Assembly: GCF_014863605.1 (NCBI RefSeq) | Contig: NZ_CP062252.1 | Location: forward strand, 186,001 to 250,000 | From: Pseudomonas allokribbensis | Lineage (GTDB): Bacteria; Pseudomonadota; Gammaproteobacteria; Pseudomonadales; Pseudomonadaceae | Reading direction: 5' to 3' | DNA length: 64,000 bases | Shown: positions 43,491 to 54,141 of the stretch, piece by piece | Numbering within the stretch: position 1 is the stretch's first letter | Layout of the letters: each line of letters begins with the position of its first letter | Made by a program: the position numbers and the translations under genes | The notes under the pieces: model-generated | What the model saw: only the letters and a program-made list of their open reading frames with translations | What the model was told of the DNA's origin: nothing | Databases searched by the model: none

Positions 43491-44309
43491 ATGTCGCGTC
43501 GTATCTCCCCCGTCATACCCGGCTTCGGGCTGACGCTGGGCTACACCTTGGTGTACCTCAGCCTGATTGTGCTTATCCCGCTGGCGGCGATGTTCGTCCA
43601 CGCCGCCCAACTCACCTGGGATCAGTTCTGGACGATCATCTCCGCGCCCCGCGTTCTCGCCGCACTGAAGCTGAGCTTCGGCACTGCGCTGTGCGCCGCG
43701 ATCATCAACGGCATCATCGGCACGTTGCTGGCCTGGGTGCTGGTGCGCTACACGTTCCCGGGGCGCAAGGTGATCGACGCGATGATCGATCTGCCGTTCG
43801 CCCTGCCGACCGCAGTGGCCGGTATCGCGCTCACTGCGTTGTACACGCCGACCGGGCTGGTCGGGCAGTTCGCCGCCGACCTCGGTTTCAAGATCGCCTA
43901 CACCCCGCTCGGGATCACTCTGGCGCTGACCTTCGTGACCCTGCCGTTCGTGGTGCGCACGGTGCAGCCGGTGCTGGCCGACATTCCGCGTGAAGTCGAA
44001 GAAGCGGCCGCGTGCCTTGGTGCGAAACCATTGCAGGTGTTCCGCCACATTCTGCTGCCGGCGCTGTTACCAGCCTGGCTGACCGGTTTTGCCCTGGCGT
44101 TCGCCCGGGGCGTTGGTGAGTACGGCTCGGTGATTTTCATCGCCGGCAACATGCCGATGAAAACCGAGATCCTGCCGCTGCTGATCATGGTCAAGCTCGA
44201 CCAGTACGACTACACCGGCGCTACCTCCATCGGCGTGTTGATGCTGGTGGTTTCCTTCGTCCTGTTGCTGCTGATCAACTTGCTGCAGCGGCGCATCGAA
44301 ACCCCATAA
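43491..44309 (+). CDS. cysT: Sulfate/thiosulfate ABC transporter permease CysT
   Basis: One of the two membrane subunits of the sulfate importer. The 272-residue protein has six or so membrane segments ([20 protein letters not shown] first) and the ATPase-contact EAA loop [40 protein letters not shown] is characteristic of CysT (also called CysU). The gene begins 16 bases after the MITE-like element, with AAGGAC before the ATG. It is 14 bases from cysW. Confidence 0.96.
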   Translation: MSRRISPVIPGFGLTLGYTLVYLSLIVLIPLAAMFVHAAQLTWDQFWTIISAPRVLAALKLSFGTALCAAIINGIIGTLLAWVLVRYTFPGRKVIDAMIDLPFALPTAVAGIALTALYTPTGLVGQFAADLGFKIAYTPLGITLALTFVTLPFVVRTVQPVLADIPREVEEAAACLGAKPLQVFRHILLPALLPAWLTGFALAFARGVGEYGSVIFIAGNMPMKTEILPLLIMVKLDQYDYTGATSIGVLMLVVSFVLLLLINLLQRRIETP

Positions 44310-44322
44310 GGAGGCGCGAACC

Positions 44323-45195
44323 ATGTCCCAATCGTCTATTGCGGCCGCTTCCTCGGCCAACGCCGCCCGCCGTGGCAGCGCCACTTCACGCAGAATCCTG
44401 ATCGGCCTCGGCTGGCTGATTTTCTTCCTGTTTCTGCTGTTGCCGCTGTTCATCGTGGTGTCGCAGGGTTTGAAGAACGGCCTGGGCGCCTTCTTCACTG
44501 CGATCTTTGAGCCGGATGCCTTGTCGGCCCTGAAACTCACGGTGATCGCCGTGCTGATTTCGGTGCCGCTGAACCTGGTGTTCGGTGTCAGCGCCGCGTG
44601 GTGCGTGAGCAAATACTCGTTCCGTGGCAAGAGTATGCTGGTGACGCTGATCGACCTGCCGTTCTCGGTGTCGCCGGTGATCGCAGGTCTGGTCTATGTG
44701 TTGATGTTCGGCGCCCAGGGCCTGTTCGGGCCGTGGCTGCAGGATCACGACATCCAGATCGTCTTCGCCCTGCCGGGCATCGTGCTGGCGACGATCTTCG
44801 TCACCGTGCCGTTCGTGGCCCGTGAGCTGATCCCGCTGATGCAGGAACAAGGCACTCAGGAAGAGGAAGCCGCGCGTCTGCTCGGCGCCAATGGCTGGCA
44901 GATGTTCTGGCACGTGACCGTCCCCAACATCAAATGGGGCCTGATCTATGGCGTGGTGCTGTGTACCGCGCGGGCCATGGGTGAGTTCGGTGCGGTGTCG
45001 GTGGTTTCCGGGCACATTCGCGGGGTGACCAACACCTTGCCGCTGCACGTCGAGATCCTCTACAACGAATACAACCACGTGGCCGCGTTCGCCGTGGCGA
45101 GCCTGTTGCTGATCCTGGCGCTCTTCATCCTGCTGCTCAAGCAGTGGAGCGAAAACCGTATCAACCGCCTGCGCGCCAGCGCCGCGGAGGAATAA
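44323..45195 (+). CDS. cysW: Sulfate ABC transporter permease CysW
   Basis: Second membrane subunit. The 290-residue protein has about six membrane segments ([20 protein letters not shown] first), the EAA loop [19 protein letters not shown] and the CysW signature [20 protein letters not shown]. The N-terminal 20 residues are Ser/Ala-rich and cytosolic. AAGGAGG lies before the ATG; 4 bases separate it from cysA. Confidence 0.96.
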   Translation: MSQSSIAAASSANAARRGSATSRRILIGLGWLIFFLFLLLPLFIVVSQGLKNGLGAFFTAIFEPDALSALKLTVIAVLISVPLNLVFGVSAAWCVSKYSFRGKSMLVTLIDLPFSVSPVIAGLVYVLMFGAQGLFGPWLQDHDIQIVFALPGIVLATIFVTVPFVARELIPLMQEQGTQEEEAARLLGANGWQMFWHVTVPNIKWGLIYGVVLCTARAMGEFGAVSVVSGHIRGVTNTLPLHVEILYNEYNHVAAFAVASLLLILALFILLLKQWSENRINRLRASAAEE

Positions 45196-45198
45196 TTC

Positions 45199-46188
45199 AT
45201 GTCGATCGAAGTGCGTAACGTCAGCAAGAATTTCAACGCGTTCAAGGCGCTGGACAACATCAGCCTGGATATCCACAGCGGCGAGCTGGTGGCGCTGCTC
45301 GGCCCGTCCGGCTGCGGCAAGACCACTTTGCTGCGCATTATTGCCGGTCTGGAAACCCCGGATAACGGCAACATCGTGTTCCACGGCGAAGACGTTTCCG
45401 GCCACGACGTGCGAGATCGCAACGTCGGTTTCGTGTTCCAGCACTACGCTTTGTTCCGCCACATGACCGTGTTCGACAACGTCGCATTCGGCCTGCGCAT
45501 GAAGCCGAAAAACCAGCGCCCGAGCGAAAGCCAGATCGCGACCAAGGTTCACGAGCTGCTGAACATGGTGCAACTGGACTGGTTGTCGGATCGTTATCCG
45601 GAGCAACTGTCTGGCGGCCAGCGTCAGCGTATCGCTTTGGCTCGCGCCCTGGCGGTAGAACCGAAAGTGCTGCTGCTCGACGAGCCGTTCGGTGCCCTCG
45701 ACGCCAAGGTGCGTAAAGAGCTGCGCCGCTGGCTGGCGCGTCTGCACGAAGACATCAACCTGACCTCGGTGTTCGTGACCCATGACCAGGAAGAAGCGAT
45801 GGAAGTGGCTGACCGCATCGTGGTGATGAACAAGGGCGTGATCGAACAGATCGGCTCACCGGGTGACGTCTACGAAAACCCGGCCAGCGATTTCGTCTAT
45901 CACTTCCTCGGCGATTCGAACCGTCTGCATCTGGGCGATGACAACCACGTGCTGTTCCGCCCGCACGAAGTGTCGCTGTCGCGGCATGAGCTGGAGGATC
46001 ACCACGCCGCTGAAGTCCGCGATATCCGTCCGTTGGGCGCGACCACGCGGGTGACGTTGAAGGTTGAGGGTCAGACGGATCTGATCGAGGCGGAAGTGGT
46101 GAAAGACCACGACAGCCTGACCGGGTTGGCGAAGGGGGAGACGTTGTTCTTCAAGCCGAAGGTATGGCAGAAAGTCGCCAACGTTTGA
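45199..46188 (+). CDS. cysA: Sulfate ABC transporter ATP-binding protein CysA
   Basis: The 329-residue ATPase energises sulfate uptake. Motifs: Walker [16 protein letters not shown]-loop FVFQHYALF, signature [16 protein letters not shown], Walker [15 protein letters not shown] and switch [15 protein letters not shown]. The C-terminal 90 residues form the TOBE-like regulatory domain ([15 protein letters not shown] and beyond). It closes the sbp-cysT-cysW-cysA unit and is followed by an extragenic palindrome. Confidence 0.96.
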   Translation: MSIEVRNVSKNFNAFKALDNISLDIHSGELVALLGPSGCGKTTLLRIIAGLETPDNGNIVFHGEDVSGHDVRDRNVGFVFQHYALFRHMTVFDNVAFGLRMKPKNQRPSESQIATKVHELLNMVQLDWLSDRYPEQLSGGQRQRIALARALAVEPKVLLLDEPFGALDAKVRKELRRWLARLHEDINLTSVFVTHDQEEAMEVADRIVVMNKGVIEQIGSPGDVYENPASDFVYHFLGDSNRLHLGDDNHVLFRPHEVSLSRHELEDHHAAEVRDIRPLGATTRVTLKVEGQTDLIEAEVVKDHDSLTGLAKGETLFFKPKVWQKVANV

Positions 46189-46195
46189 TCTTGCG

Positions 46196-46255
46196 CGTTC
46201 CCACGCTCTGCGTGGGAACGCCGCGGGATGCATTCCCACGCAGGGCGTGGGAACG
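46196..46255. repeat. Extragenic palindromic repeat pair after cysA
   Basis: Two copies of a palindrome of the type CGTTCCCACGC-nnn-GCGTGGGAACG lie back to back (46196-46220 and about 46232-46255). This repeat is common between genes in fluorescent pseudomonads. It may also serve as a terminator for cysA. Confidence 0.75.
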
Positions 46256-46272
46256 AGCGAATCAGCCTGTAT

Positions 46273-46797
46273 TCAGACAGCCGCACGATTCGGATTGACC
46301 CGCACCACACCTGCCCGCGCTTCAATCTGCTCTTTCAGCTCATGACGCATCCCGAGCATGAAAGCCAACTCGGCCACCACAAACAGCGGCCCGACAATCA
46401 ACCCGCTCAAGTCATCGACGAACGCCGGTTTGCGCCCTTCATAGTGGTGCCCGACAAACTGGATCACCCAGCCAATCACAAACATCGCCAGGCCGCTGCT
46501 CAGCCAGACCATGGTGCTTTGCTGTGCCAAAGCATGCCCGGCCCAGACGGAAATCCCCATCAGCACCGTCATCAACACACCGAGTTTCACTTCCAGTCGC
46601 AGGTAAAACCACGCCGAGGCCAGCGCCAAGATAACGGCAGGCGAAATCCACAATCCGCCCACCGACCATTCCGGCCGCGACAACAGCACGGCCACCGCCA
46701 CCACAATCAGCGGAATCCCGATAAAGTGGCTGGCGATGTTGCGCGGGTCACGGTGGTAAGCGGCGTATTGACTCAAATGATCGACGAGGCTTTTCAT
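46273..46797 (-). CDS. Mpo1-like/DUF962 membrane protein
   Basis: The 174-residue protein has four membrane segments and the DUF962 signatures YAAYHRDPRNIASHFIGIPL and IQFVGHHYEGRKPAFVDDLS; the yeast relative Mpo1 is a 2-hydroxy fatty acid dioxygenase whose His residues (here in YHRDPRN, SHFIG, GHHYEG) bind iron. The bacterial role is not established. It reads convergent to cysA and divergent from the Crp-like regulator. Confidence 0.9.
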   Translation of the reverse strand: MKSLVDHLSQYAAYHRDPRNIASHFIGIPLIVVAVAVLLSRPEWSVGGLWISPAVILALASAWFYLRLEVKLGVLMTVLMGISVWAGHALAQQSTMVWLSSGLAMFVIGWVIQFVGHHYEGRKPAFVDDLSGLIVGPLFVVAELAFMLGMRHELKEQIEARAGVVRVNPNRAAV

Positions 46798-46882
46798 TGT
46801 TGTTCCTCCTGTAGGGTGATCGAATCATGCCCCGGGTAAACGGTTCGCTCTGTCAGGCAGGCGACAATCTTTAGGAGAACGC

Positions 46883-47566
46883 ATGGATAAGGTCTGGCGC
46901 GAGCGCCTGTTGACCGGGCAATGGTTCAGTCATCTGCCTTCGTCCTTTCAGGATAGTCTGCTGGCGGCGGCCAAGGAGCGGCGGCTGTCTGCGGGGCAGC
47001 GGCTGTTCCAGCGCGGCGATGCGCCGTGCGGGCTGTATGCGGTACTCGACGGCGCAGTGCGCATCGGTGCGGTCAGCGAGCAGGGCAAGGAGGCATTGCT
47101 GAGCCTGGTGGAGGCGCCGCACTGGTTCGGCGAAATTTGCTTGTTCGACGGTCAGCCACGCACCCACGATGCTTATGCGGTCGGTCCTTGTACCCTGCTG
47201 AACATTCCTCAGGCCACGCTACTGAAGCTGCTCGACGAACACCCCGTTTACTGGCGGCATCTGGCCTTGCTGATGAGCCACAAACTGCGTCTGACCTTCA
47301 TCAACCTTGAACAGCTGAGCCTGCTACCGGCCCCGGCGCGTCTGGCTCATCGCTTGCTGATGATCGCCGAAGGCTACGGCGAACTCGATCCGCCACGCCG
47401 GGTGCTGCAACTGCCTCAGGAGCAACTGGCGTCGATGCTGTCGCTGTCGCGGCAGACCACCAACCAGATCCTCAAGGAGCTGCAGGGGCAGGGGATTATC
47501 GGCTTGAGTTATGGCGAAATCGAAATCCTCGACGCCGCGCGATTGCGCGCGCTGGCTACCGTTTGA
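46883..47566 (+). CDS. Crp/Fnr family transcriptional regulator
   Basis: The 227-residue protein has a cyclic-nucleotide-binding-type beta-roll (RLFQRGDAPCGLYAVLDGAV, GEICLFDGQPRTHDAYAVG) and a C-terminal winged helix (LPQEQLASMLSLSRQTTNQI, LKELQGQGIIGLSYGEIEIL). The N-terminal domain lacks the Fnr iron-sulfur cysteines. The start follows TAGGAG. It is divergent from the Mpo1-like gene, which may be a target. The ligand is unknown. Confidence 0.9.
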   Translation: MDKVWRERLLTGQWFSHLPSSFQDSLLAAAKERRLSAGQRLFQRGDAPCGLYAVLDGAVRIGAVSEQGKEALLSLVEAPHWFGEICLFDGQPRTHDAYAVGPCTLLNIPQATLLKLLDEHPVYWRHLALLMSHKLRLTFINLEQLSLLPAPARLAHRLLMIAEGYGELDPPRRVLQLPQEQLASMLSLSRQTTNQILKELQGQGIIGLSYGEIEILDAARLRALATV

Positions 47567-47569
47567 AAC

Positions 47570-48574
47570 TCAGCGCAACTGATCCCGAAACTGCCCCGGC
47601 GTCATCCCCGTCCAGCGTTTGAACGCGCGGCTGAAGCTGCTCGTATCAGCAAACCCCAACAGATAACTGACCTCGCTCAACGAACAGTGCGGATCCCGCA
47701 GGTGCAGCAGCGCCAGGTTCTCGCGGCTCTCATTCAGCAGCGTATCGAAGCGACAACCCTCGTCCGCCAGATGCCGTTGCAGGCTGCGCAGGCTCAGGTG
47801 CAAGGCCTGGGCGATGCGTTCGGCACTGGGTTCGCCTTCGGGCAGTTGTTCTTCGATGGCGTCGCGCACCTTGCGCTCCCAGGTCAGCGGCTTGAGCTGG
47901 GCGAGGGTGCGTTTGAGCACTGCTTCGTTGTGCTCGGCCAGTTCCGGGTTGGCGTCGTCGAGGTGGCTGTCGAAGTCGGTGAGGGCAAATTCGATGCGGT
48001 CTTCTTCGGCGGCGAAATGCACGGGTGAGCGGAACACTTTGTGCCACTGGTGCTCATCGGCCGGTGCAGGCCGACGCAGATACACCGCCAGTGGCGCGTA
48101 GTCTCGGCCCAGGCGATTGCGGCAGGTGCGCACGTAGATTGCGGCGAAGGCGTCGATGGCTTCGAACGCCGGGGCCGGGTTGTCGGCCGGGATCTTGAGG
48201 CGAAACCGATAGCGGTCTTCGGTGCGGGTCAGCTCCAGCTCCAGTGCGTCGCTGACCACCTGGTGATAACGCACGATCCGCTCGAACACTTCCCGCAGGC
48301 TGCCGCTGGCCACCAACGCGTATCCCAGCGCGTGAAATGTCGTGGGGCTGACGAATCGCGACACGCGCAAACCGATCGCCGGATCACCGCTGACCTGCAC
48401 CGCGATTTCCCACAGGCGCGTGGTGGCGGACAACGGATAGCGGGCGTTCGGGTCGTCCATCAATTGTGGATCGAGCCCGGCCTGCTGGCACAGGGCAGTG
48501 CTGTCCAGCCCCAGCGCGTCGAGTTGCTTGCGCAGGGCACGGGTCCAGCTGGCGAGAGAAGTCGGTTCCTTCAT
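47570..48574 (-). CDS. AraC family transcriptional regulator
   Basis: The 334-residue protein has the long N-terminal arabinose-operon-regulator-like domain (PLSATTRLWEIAVQVSGDPA, TFHALGYALVASGSLREVFE) and a C-terminal AraC-type double helix-turn-helix (AERIAQALHLSLRSLQRHLA, SEVSYLLGFADTSSFSRAFK, RWTGMTPGQFR). It is divergently transcribed from a fatty-acid-desaturase-like gene with 100 bases between, so that gene is its likely target. Confidence 0.92.
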   Translation of the reverse strand: MKEPTSLASWTRALRKQLDALGLDSTALCQQAGLDPQLMDDPNARYPLSATTRLWEIAVQVSGDPAIGLRVSRFVSPTTFHALGYALVASGSLREVFERIVRYHQVVSDALELELTRTEDRYRFRLKIPADNPAPAFEAIDAFAAIYVRTCRNRLGRDYAPLAVYLRRPAPADEHQWHKVFRSPVHFAAEEDRIEFALTDFDSHLDDANPELAEHNEAVLKRTLAQLKPLTWERKVRDAIEEQLPEGEPSAERIAQALHLSLRSLQRHLADEGCRFDTLLNESRENLALLHLRDPHCSLSEVSYLLGFADTSSFSRAFKRWTGMTPGQFRDQLR

Positions 48575-48674
48575 GCTGATTGGCGCTTCCGGTCAACAGG
48601 TTGGCGTTCTCGGCTACCGCGTTCGGAATCCGCGCGGGGCAGGATACGAACATCAATAACCAGAGGATGGAAGC

Positions 48675-49748
48675 ATGGACCGTACTTCTGCAAGTCCCCA
48701 GCGACACAATGCTGCCCAGCGATCAGCGCATATTCGCGAAGTGGTGCTGGCCAAAGGCGTCGAGCTGCGCGAGCGCTACCCGATTCTCAACCATCAGGAC
48801 GCCCTCGGCGCGGGGATTCTGGCCTTCGCGCTGGCCGGGATGATCGGTTCGGCGGCGCTCTACATCAGCGGGCACATGGCTTGGTGGGTATGCCTGTTGC
48901 TGAACGCGTTTTTTGCCTCGCTGACCCATGAGCTCGAACACGACCTGATTCACAGCATGTATTTCCGCAAACAGCGCGTGCCGCACAACCTGATGATGGG
49001 GCTGGTGTGGCTGGCGCGGCCGAGCACGATCAACCCGTGGATACGTCGTCATCTGCACCTCAATCACCACAAGGTGTCCGGCACCGAAACCGACATGGAA
49101 GAGCGGGCGATCACCAACGGTGAACCCTGGGGTTTTGCACGGTTGCTGATGGTCGGCGACAACGTGATGTCGGCGTTCATCCGCATGCTGCGGGCCAGGA
49201 CATGGACACACAAGTTCAGCATCATCAAACGCTCGCTGAAGGTCTACGCGCCGCTGGCGCTGGTGCATTGGGGCGCGTGGTATGTGTTTCTCGGCTTCCA
49301 TGCGGCCAATGGCATCGCCTACTTGATGGGCTCGCCGATTGAATGGTCAGCGACCACGTTGTCGGTGATGCAAGTGATCGACATCGCCGCTGTGGTCATC
49401 ATCGGGCCGAACGTGTTGCGCACCTTCTGCCTGCACTTCATCAGTTCGAACATGCATTACTACGGGGATGTGGAGCCGGGCAATGTGCTTCAGCAGTGCC
49501 AGGTGTTGAATCCGTGGTGGCTCTGGCCGTTGCAGGCGTTCTGCTTCAACTTCGGCAGCAGTCACGGGATTCATCATTTTGTGGTGAAGGAGCCGTTCTA
49601 CATTCGCCAGCTGACGGTGCCGGTGGCGCACAAGGTGATGCGGGAGATGGGGGTTCGGTTCAACGATTTCGGGACGTTCGGGCGAGCGAACCGGTTTGTT
49701 CGCAAAGAAGAGTTGGTGCAGAAAGAAGTGCAGACGGCTCAGGCTTGA
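48675..49748 (+). CDS. Membrane fatty acid desaturase-like protein
   Basis: The 357-residue protein belongs to the di-iron fatty acid desaturase/hydroxylase superfamily: membrane segments AGILAFALAGMIGSAALYI and MAWWVCLLLNAFFASL, then histidine boxes HELEHD (about residue 87), RRHLHLNHH and SSHGIHHFV. A fourth conserved-looking histidine is in HFISSNMHYYGDVEP. The substrate is not clear: the layout resembles bacterial desaturases outside the DesA/DesB group. ATG has GAGGATGGAAG upstream. Control by the divergent AraC gene is likely. Confidence 0.88.
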   Translation: MDRTSASPQRHNAAQRSAHIREVVLAKGVELRERYPILNHQDALGAGILAFALAGMIGSAALYISGHMAWWVCLLLNAFFASLTHELEHDLIHSMYFRKQRVPHNLMMGLVWLARPSTINPWIRRHLHLNHHKVSGTETDMEERAITNGEPWGFARLLMVGDNVMSAFIRMLRARTWTHKFSIIKRSLKVYAPLALVHWGAWYVFLGFHAANGIAYLMGSPIEWSATTLSVMQVIDIAAVVIIGPNVLRTFCLHFISSNMHYYGDVEPGNVLQQCQVLNPWWLWPLQAFCFNFGSSHGIHHFVVKEPFYIRQLTVPVAHKVMREMGVRFNDFGTFGRANRFVRKEELVQKEVQTAQA

Positions 49749-49760
49749 AGGTATTCGAAG

Positions 49761-49784
49761 CTATCGCCGGCCAACCGGCGATAG
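49761..49784. other. Palindrome between convergent desaturase and atsA genes
   Basis: A perfect 10-bp stem, CTATCGCCGG and CCGGCGATAG, with a CCAA loop lies between the convergent stop codons. No T tract follows, so it may be a REP-derived or Rho-assisted end. Confidence 0.55.
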
Positions 49785-49801
49785 CGTTGTATCCGTCACC
49801 G

Positions 49802-51412
<1,611 letters not shown>

Positions 51413-51426
51413 CTACAGGCTCCTGT

Positions 51427-52242
51427 TCAGCAGGCAATGAACGACAGCGGCAGATCACGGATCTGTACCGGCACGCTCGGTTGGTAATGGTCATCACTGG
51501 TCAGTTCGTGCAGCAGTTCTTCGCGCAACTGATGGAAGTCAAAACTGCTGCGCTGGCGCGGATGGGGCAGGGCGATGTCCACCACTTGTTTGATCCGGCC
51601 GGGGCGCGGTTCCATCACCACCACGCGATCAGCGAGGAAAATCGCTTCCTCGACATCGTGAGTGACCAGAATCGTGGTGATTTTTGCCCGTTCACGAATC
51701 GCCAGCAGCTCGTCCTGCATTTGCTGGCGGGTCAGCGCGTCGAGGGCGCCGAAGGGTTCGTCGAGCAGCAGGATCCGTGGGCTCGCCACCAGCCCGCGAG
51801 CAATCGCCACGCGCTGCGCCATGCCACCGGAGAGTTGATGCGGGTAGGCGCGGGTGAAGTCGCGCAGGCCCACCAGCTCGATGAAGTCGTTAACGCGTTG
51901 CTGCTTTTCGGAGGCAGCCAGCGGCTCGTTGACCAGGCCCAGGCCGATGTTGTCGGCCACCGTCAGCCACGGGAACAAACGGTGTTCCTGAAACACGATG
52001 CCGCGCTCGCCGCCGATCCCGCTGACGGCTTTGCCATCGACCGTGATCTGCCCGCGAAACTGTGTGTCGAGGCCCACCAGCAAGCGCAGTAGAGTGGATT
52101 TGCCGCAGCCGCTGGAGCCGACGATGGCGACGAATTCGCCCTCGGCAATGTCGAGGTTGAATTCGCGAATCGCCTCCAGTTCGAAGCCGTCGACGTCGAA
52201 GGATTTGCCTACGTGGGTGAAGCTGACAATCGGTGCGTTCAT
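51427..52242 (-). CDS. atsC: ABC transporter ATP-binding protein of sulfate-ester importer (AtsC-like)
   Basis: The 271-residue ATPase is of the SsuB/TauB type: Walker A IVGSSGCGKSTLLR, signature LSGGMAQRVAIARGL, Walker [17 protein letters not shown] and ILVTHDVEEAIFLADR. I chose the ATG at 52242, which overlaps the permease stop by 4 bases; the longer open frame is only the permease read in another frame. Its position between a fused permease and atsA matches the atsRBCA cluster of P. aeruginosa, so it should power uptake of sulfate esters. Confidence 0.92.
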   Translation of the reverse strand: MNAPIVSFTHVGKSFDVDGFELEAIREFNLDIAEGEFVAIVGSSGCGKSTLLRLLVGLDTQFRGQITVDGKAVSGIGGERGIVFQEHRLFPWLTVADNIGLGLVNEPLAASEKQQRVNDFIELVGLRDFTRAYPHQLSGGMAQRVAIARGLVASPRILLLDEPFGALDALTRQQMQDELLAIRERAKITTILVTHDVEEAIFLADRVVVMEPRPGRIKQVVDIALPHPRQRSSFDFHQLREELLHELTSDDHYQPSVPVQIRDLPLSFIAC

Positions 52243-53837
52243 GCGTGTCTCCAGCGGGTGGCGCGGATTTCCAGGCGTTGGCCAATGAGGTTGAGCAGGG
52301 CGCCGGTGAGGCCGACCAGCAGCATCCCGGCCATGATCAGGTCCATGCGCAGCAGTTGTTGGGCGCCGATCATCTGGCTGCCGATGCCGCCGTTGGACGG
52401 CATGAAATATTCGGCGCCGATGGTGCCGAGCCAGGCGTAGATCAGGCTCAATCTGAGCCCGGCGAAAATCCCCGGCGCAGCGCCCGGCAGCACCAGTCGG
52501 CGCAGGCGTTGGGCGAGGCTCAGGCGCAGCACCTGCGCGGCTTCGTTGAGTTGTGGCGAAAGGTTGGCGACGCTGCGTTGAGTCGCGATGAACAGCGGGA
52601 AAAACGCGGCAAGGGCGACGAACACCCACTTGGCCAACTCACCCAGACCGAACCATGCGGTCAACAGCGGCACCCAGGCGAAAATCGCGATCTGCCGCAG
52701 CGCGGCGAGCGTCGGGCCGAGCACGCGTTCGCTGGTGCGCGAAAGACCCAGCAGCAAACCCAGAACGAGGCCGAGGCCGCCGCCAATCAACAGGCCGCCG
52801 AGTGTGCGACCCAGGCTCAGGGCCATGCCCGAGATCAACGTGCCATCGAGCAATCCGTTTTTCGTCGCCTCAAGCACCGCCAACGGGCTGACCAGAATGT
52901 TGGCGTCGACCCATTGCTGATCGACCGCCAGTTGCCACAGCGCAAACAACCCCAGCGGCAACAGCCACGGCTGCACGCGCTGCCAGCCTTCATAGCGCGG
53001 CCCTCGACGAATTTCAGCCGTGGCCGGGTGCGGCCAGTGCACCAGTTTTCTGTCCAGCAGGCCGATGCCGCGATCCATCGCCACGCCGATCAGGCCGATC
53101 ACCACGATGCACACGAACACGATGTCGAGCATGAACAGCTGCCGCGCCCAGACCATCAGGTAACCGATGCCTTCGCTGGAGGCCAGCAGTTCCACCGCGA
53201 GCAATGAAGTCCAGCCAGCGGCCAGCGCCAGACGCACGCCGGCCATGAACGCCGGGAGAGCGGCGGGTAGCACCAGTCGGCGGATCAGCAGGCGTGGCGG
53301 CAGGCGCAACACGGCGGCGGCTTCGCGCAGTTTCGGTTGTGCGTCACGCACGCCGACCAGTGTGTGCAGGGTCACCGGCACCACGATGGCCTTGACCAGC
53401 ACCACCAGTTTCAGTGTTTCGCCGATACCGAAAAACACCATGAACAGCGGAATCCACGCCAGCGTCGGCACCTGGGCCAGACCGGCGAAGGTCGGAAAGA
53501 TGAGGCGTTCGAGGCGACGGCTGAACCCCAGCGCCGCACCGAGCACGGCGCCGGCCAAGATCCCGGCGAGCAGGCCCCAGAACAGCCGTTGCAAGCTGAT
53601 CCACAAGTGGCTCCACAACTCGCCTTGGGACAGCTCGATCGCGCTGTTCCAAACCAGTGACGGCGCCGGCAGGATCTGTTCGCTCATCCATTGATTGCGC
53701 GCAGCCAGCCACCACAGGGCGAACAGTCCAAGCGGCAGTAGCCAGGGTAAAACGCGGTGGCTCAGGCTTGGCCAAGTGCGCCGGTTTTTCAACGGCGGTG
53801 CGGCCAGTGGCAGGCTGAGCAGGGATTCACGGGCCAT
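52239..53837 (-). CDS. atsB: Fused two-domain ABC permease of sulfate-ester importer (AtsB-like)
   Basis: The 532-residue protein contains two BPD_transp_1 permease domains in one chain, roughly residues 70-255 and 345-525. Each half has its own EAA loop: REAAAVLRLPPRLLIRRLVL in the first and EAAQVLRLSLAQRLRRLVLP in the second. A basic linker (RRGPRYEGWQRVQPW) joins them; both halves have a similar start (LLPLGLFALWWLA and LLPLGLFALWQLA), pointing to duplication and fusion. Most importers use two separate or identical subunits. AtsB of P. aeruginosa is also recalled as large. Divergent from the binding-protein gene. Confidence 0.92.
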   Translation of the reverse strand: MARESLLSLPLAAPPLKNRRTWPSLSHRVLPWLLPLGLFALWWLAARNQWMSEQILPAPSLVWNSAIELSQGELWSHLWISLQRLFWGLLAGILAGAVLGAALGFSRRLERLIFPTFAGLAQVPTLAWIPLFMVFFGIGETLKLVVLVKAIVVPVTLHTLVGVRDAQPKLREAAAVLRLPPRLLIRRLVLPAALPAFMAGVRLALAAGWTSLLAVELLASSEGIGYLMVWARQLFMLDIVFVCIVVIGLIGVAMDRGIGLLDRKLVHWPHPATAEIRRGPRYEGWQRVQPWLLPLGLFALWQLAVDQQWVDANILVSPLAVLEATKNGLLDGTLISGMALSLGRTLGGLLIGGGLGLVLGLLLGLSRTSERVLGPTLAALRQIAIFAWVPLLTAWFGLGELAKWVFVALAAFFPLFIATQRSVANLSPQLNEAAQVLRLSLAQRLRRLVLPGAAPGIFAGLRLSLIYAWLGTIGAEYFMPSNGGIGSQMIGAQQLLRMDLIMAGMLLVGLTGALLNLIGQRLEIRATRWRHA

Positions 53838-54141
53838 GGGTGACCTCCGTTGTCGGGTTGGATCGAGTCAGCGGAATTAGCTAAAAACAAATTGTTATAA
53901 GTAAATTAAAAAATAATCATTTTGGAGATAAGCAGCGCCATTTAAGGCCTCCAGCCCTGCACGCATCCAATGCATTCGAAGAATATTTTCGATGCTCTCC
54001 ATGCATACCGGCCTGTATGTCCCGACTTTGCTGGCTTAGCTTTAAAAGCTATAAAAATGTGCTTTTTAAGTATTTAAGCGCTGGTACGGATTGCGCCTAC
54101 TTTCGGCTCCTCAATGCCCGCCGTGATCAGGAGCCGCACCC
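53838..54141. promoter_or_regulatory. AT-rich divergent control region of the ats cluster
   Basis: This 304-base gap has no gene. Its first part is strongly AT-rich (stretch of A/T around 53880-53930). Two ATGCAT motifs lie at 53970 and 54001, 31 bases apart, with an inverted TCGAA/TTCGA (53976-53992) between them and ATAC-CGGCCT-GTAT (54004-54017) just after. It should hold promoters for both the permease-ATPase-atsA unit and the binding-protein gene, and sites for LysR-type regulators. Confidence 0.5.

Noticed and set aside
51427..52629. 400-codon version of the ats ATP-binding protein
   Set aside because: The first 129 codons overlap the permease gene in another frame and are Arg/Pro-rich; the ATG at 52242 begins a normal SsuB-type ATPase and overlaps the permease stop as ATGA.
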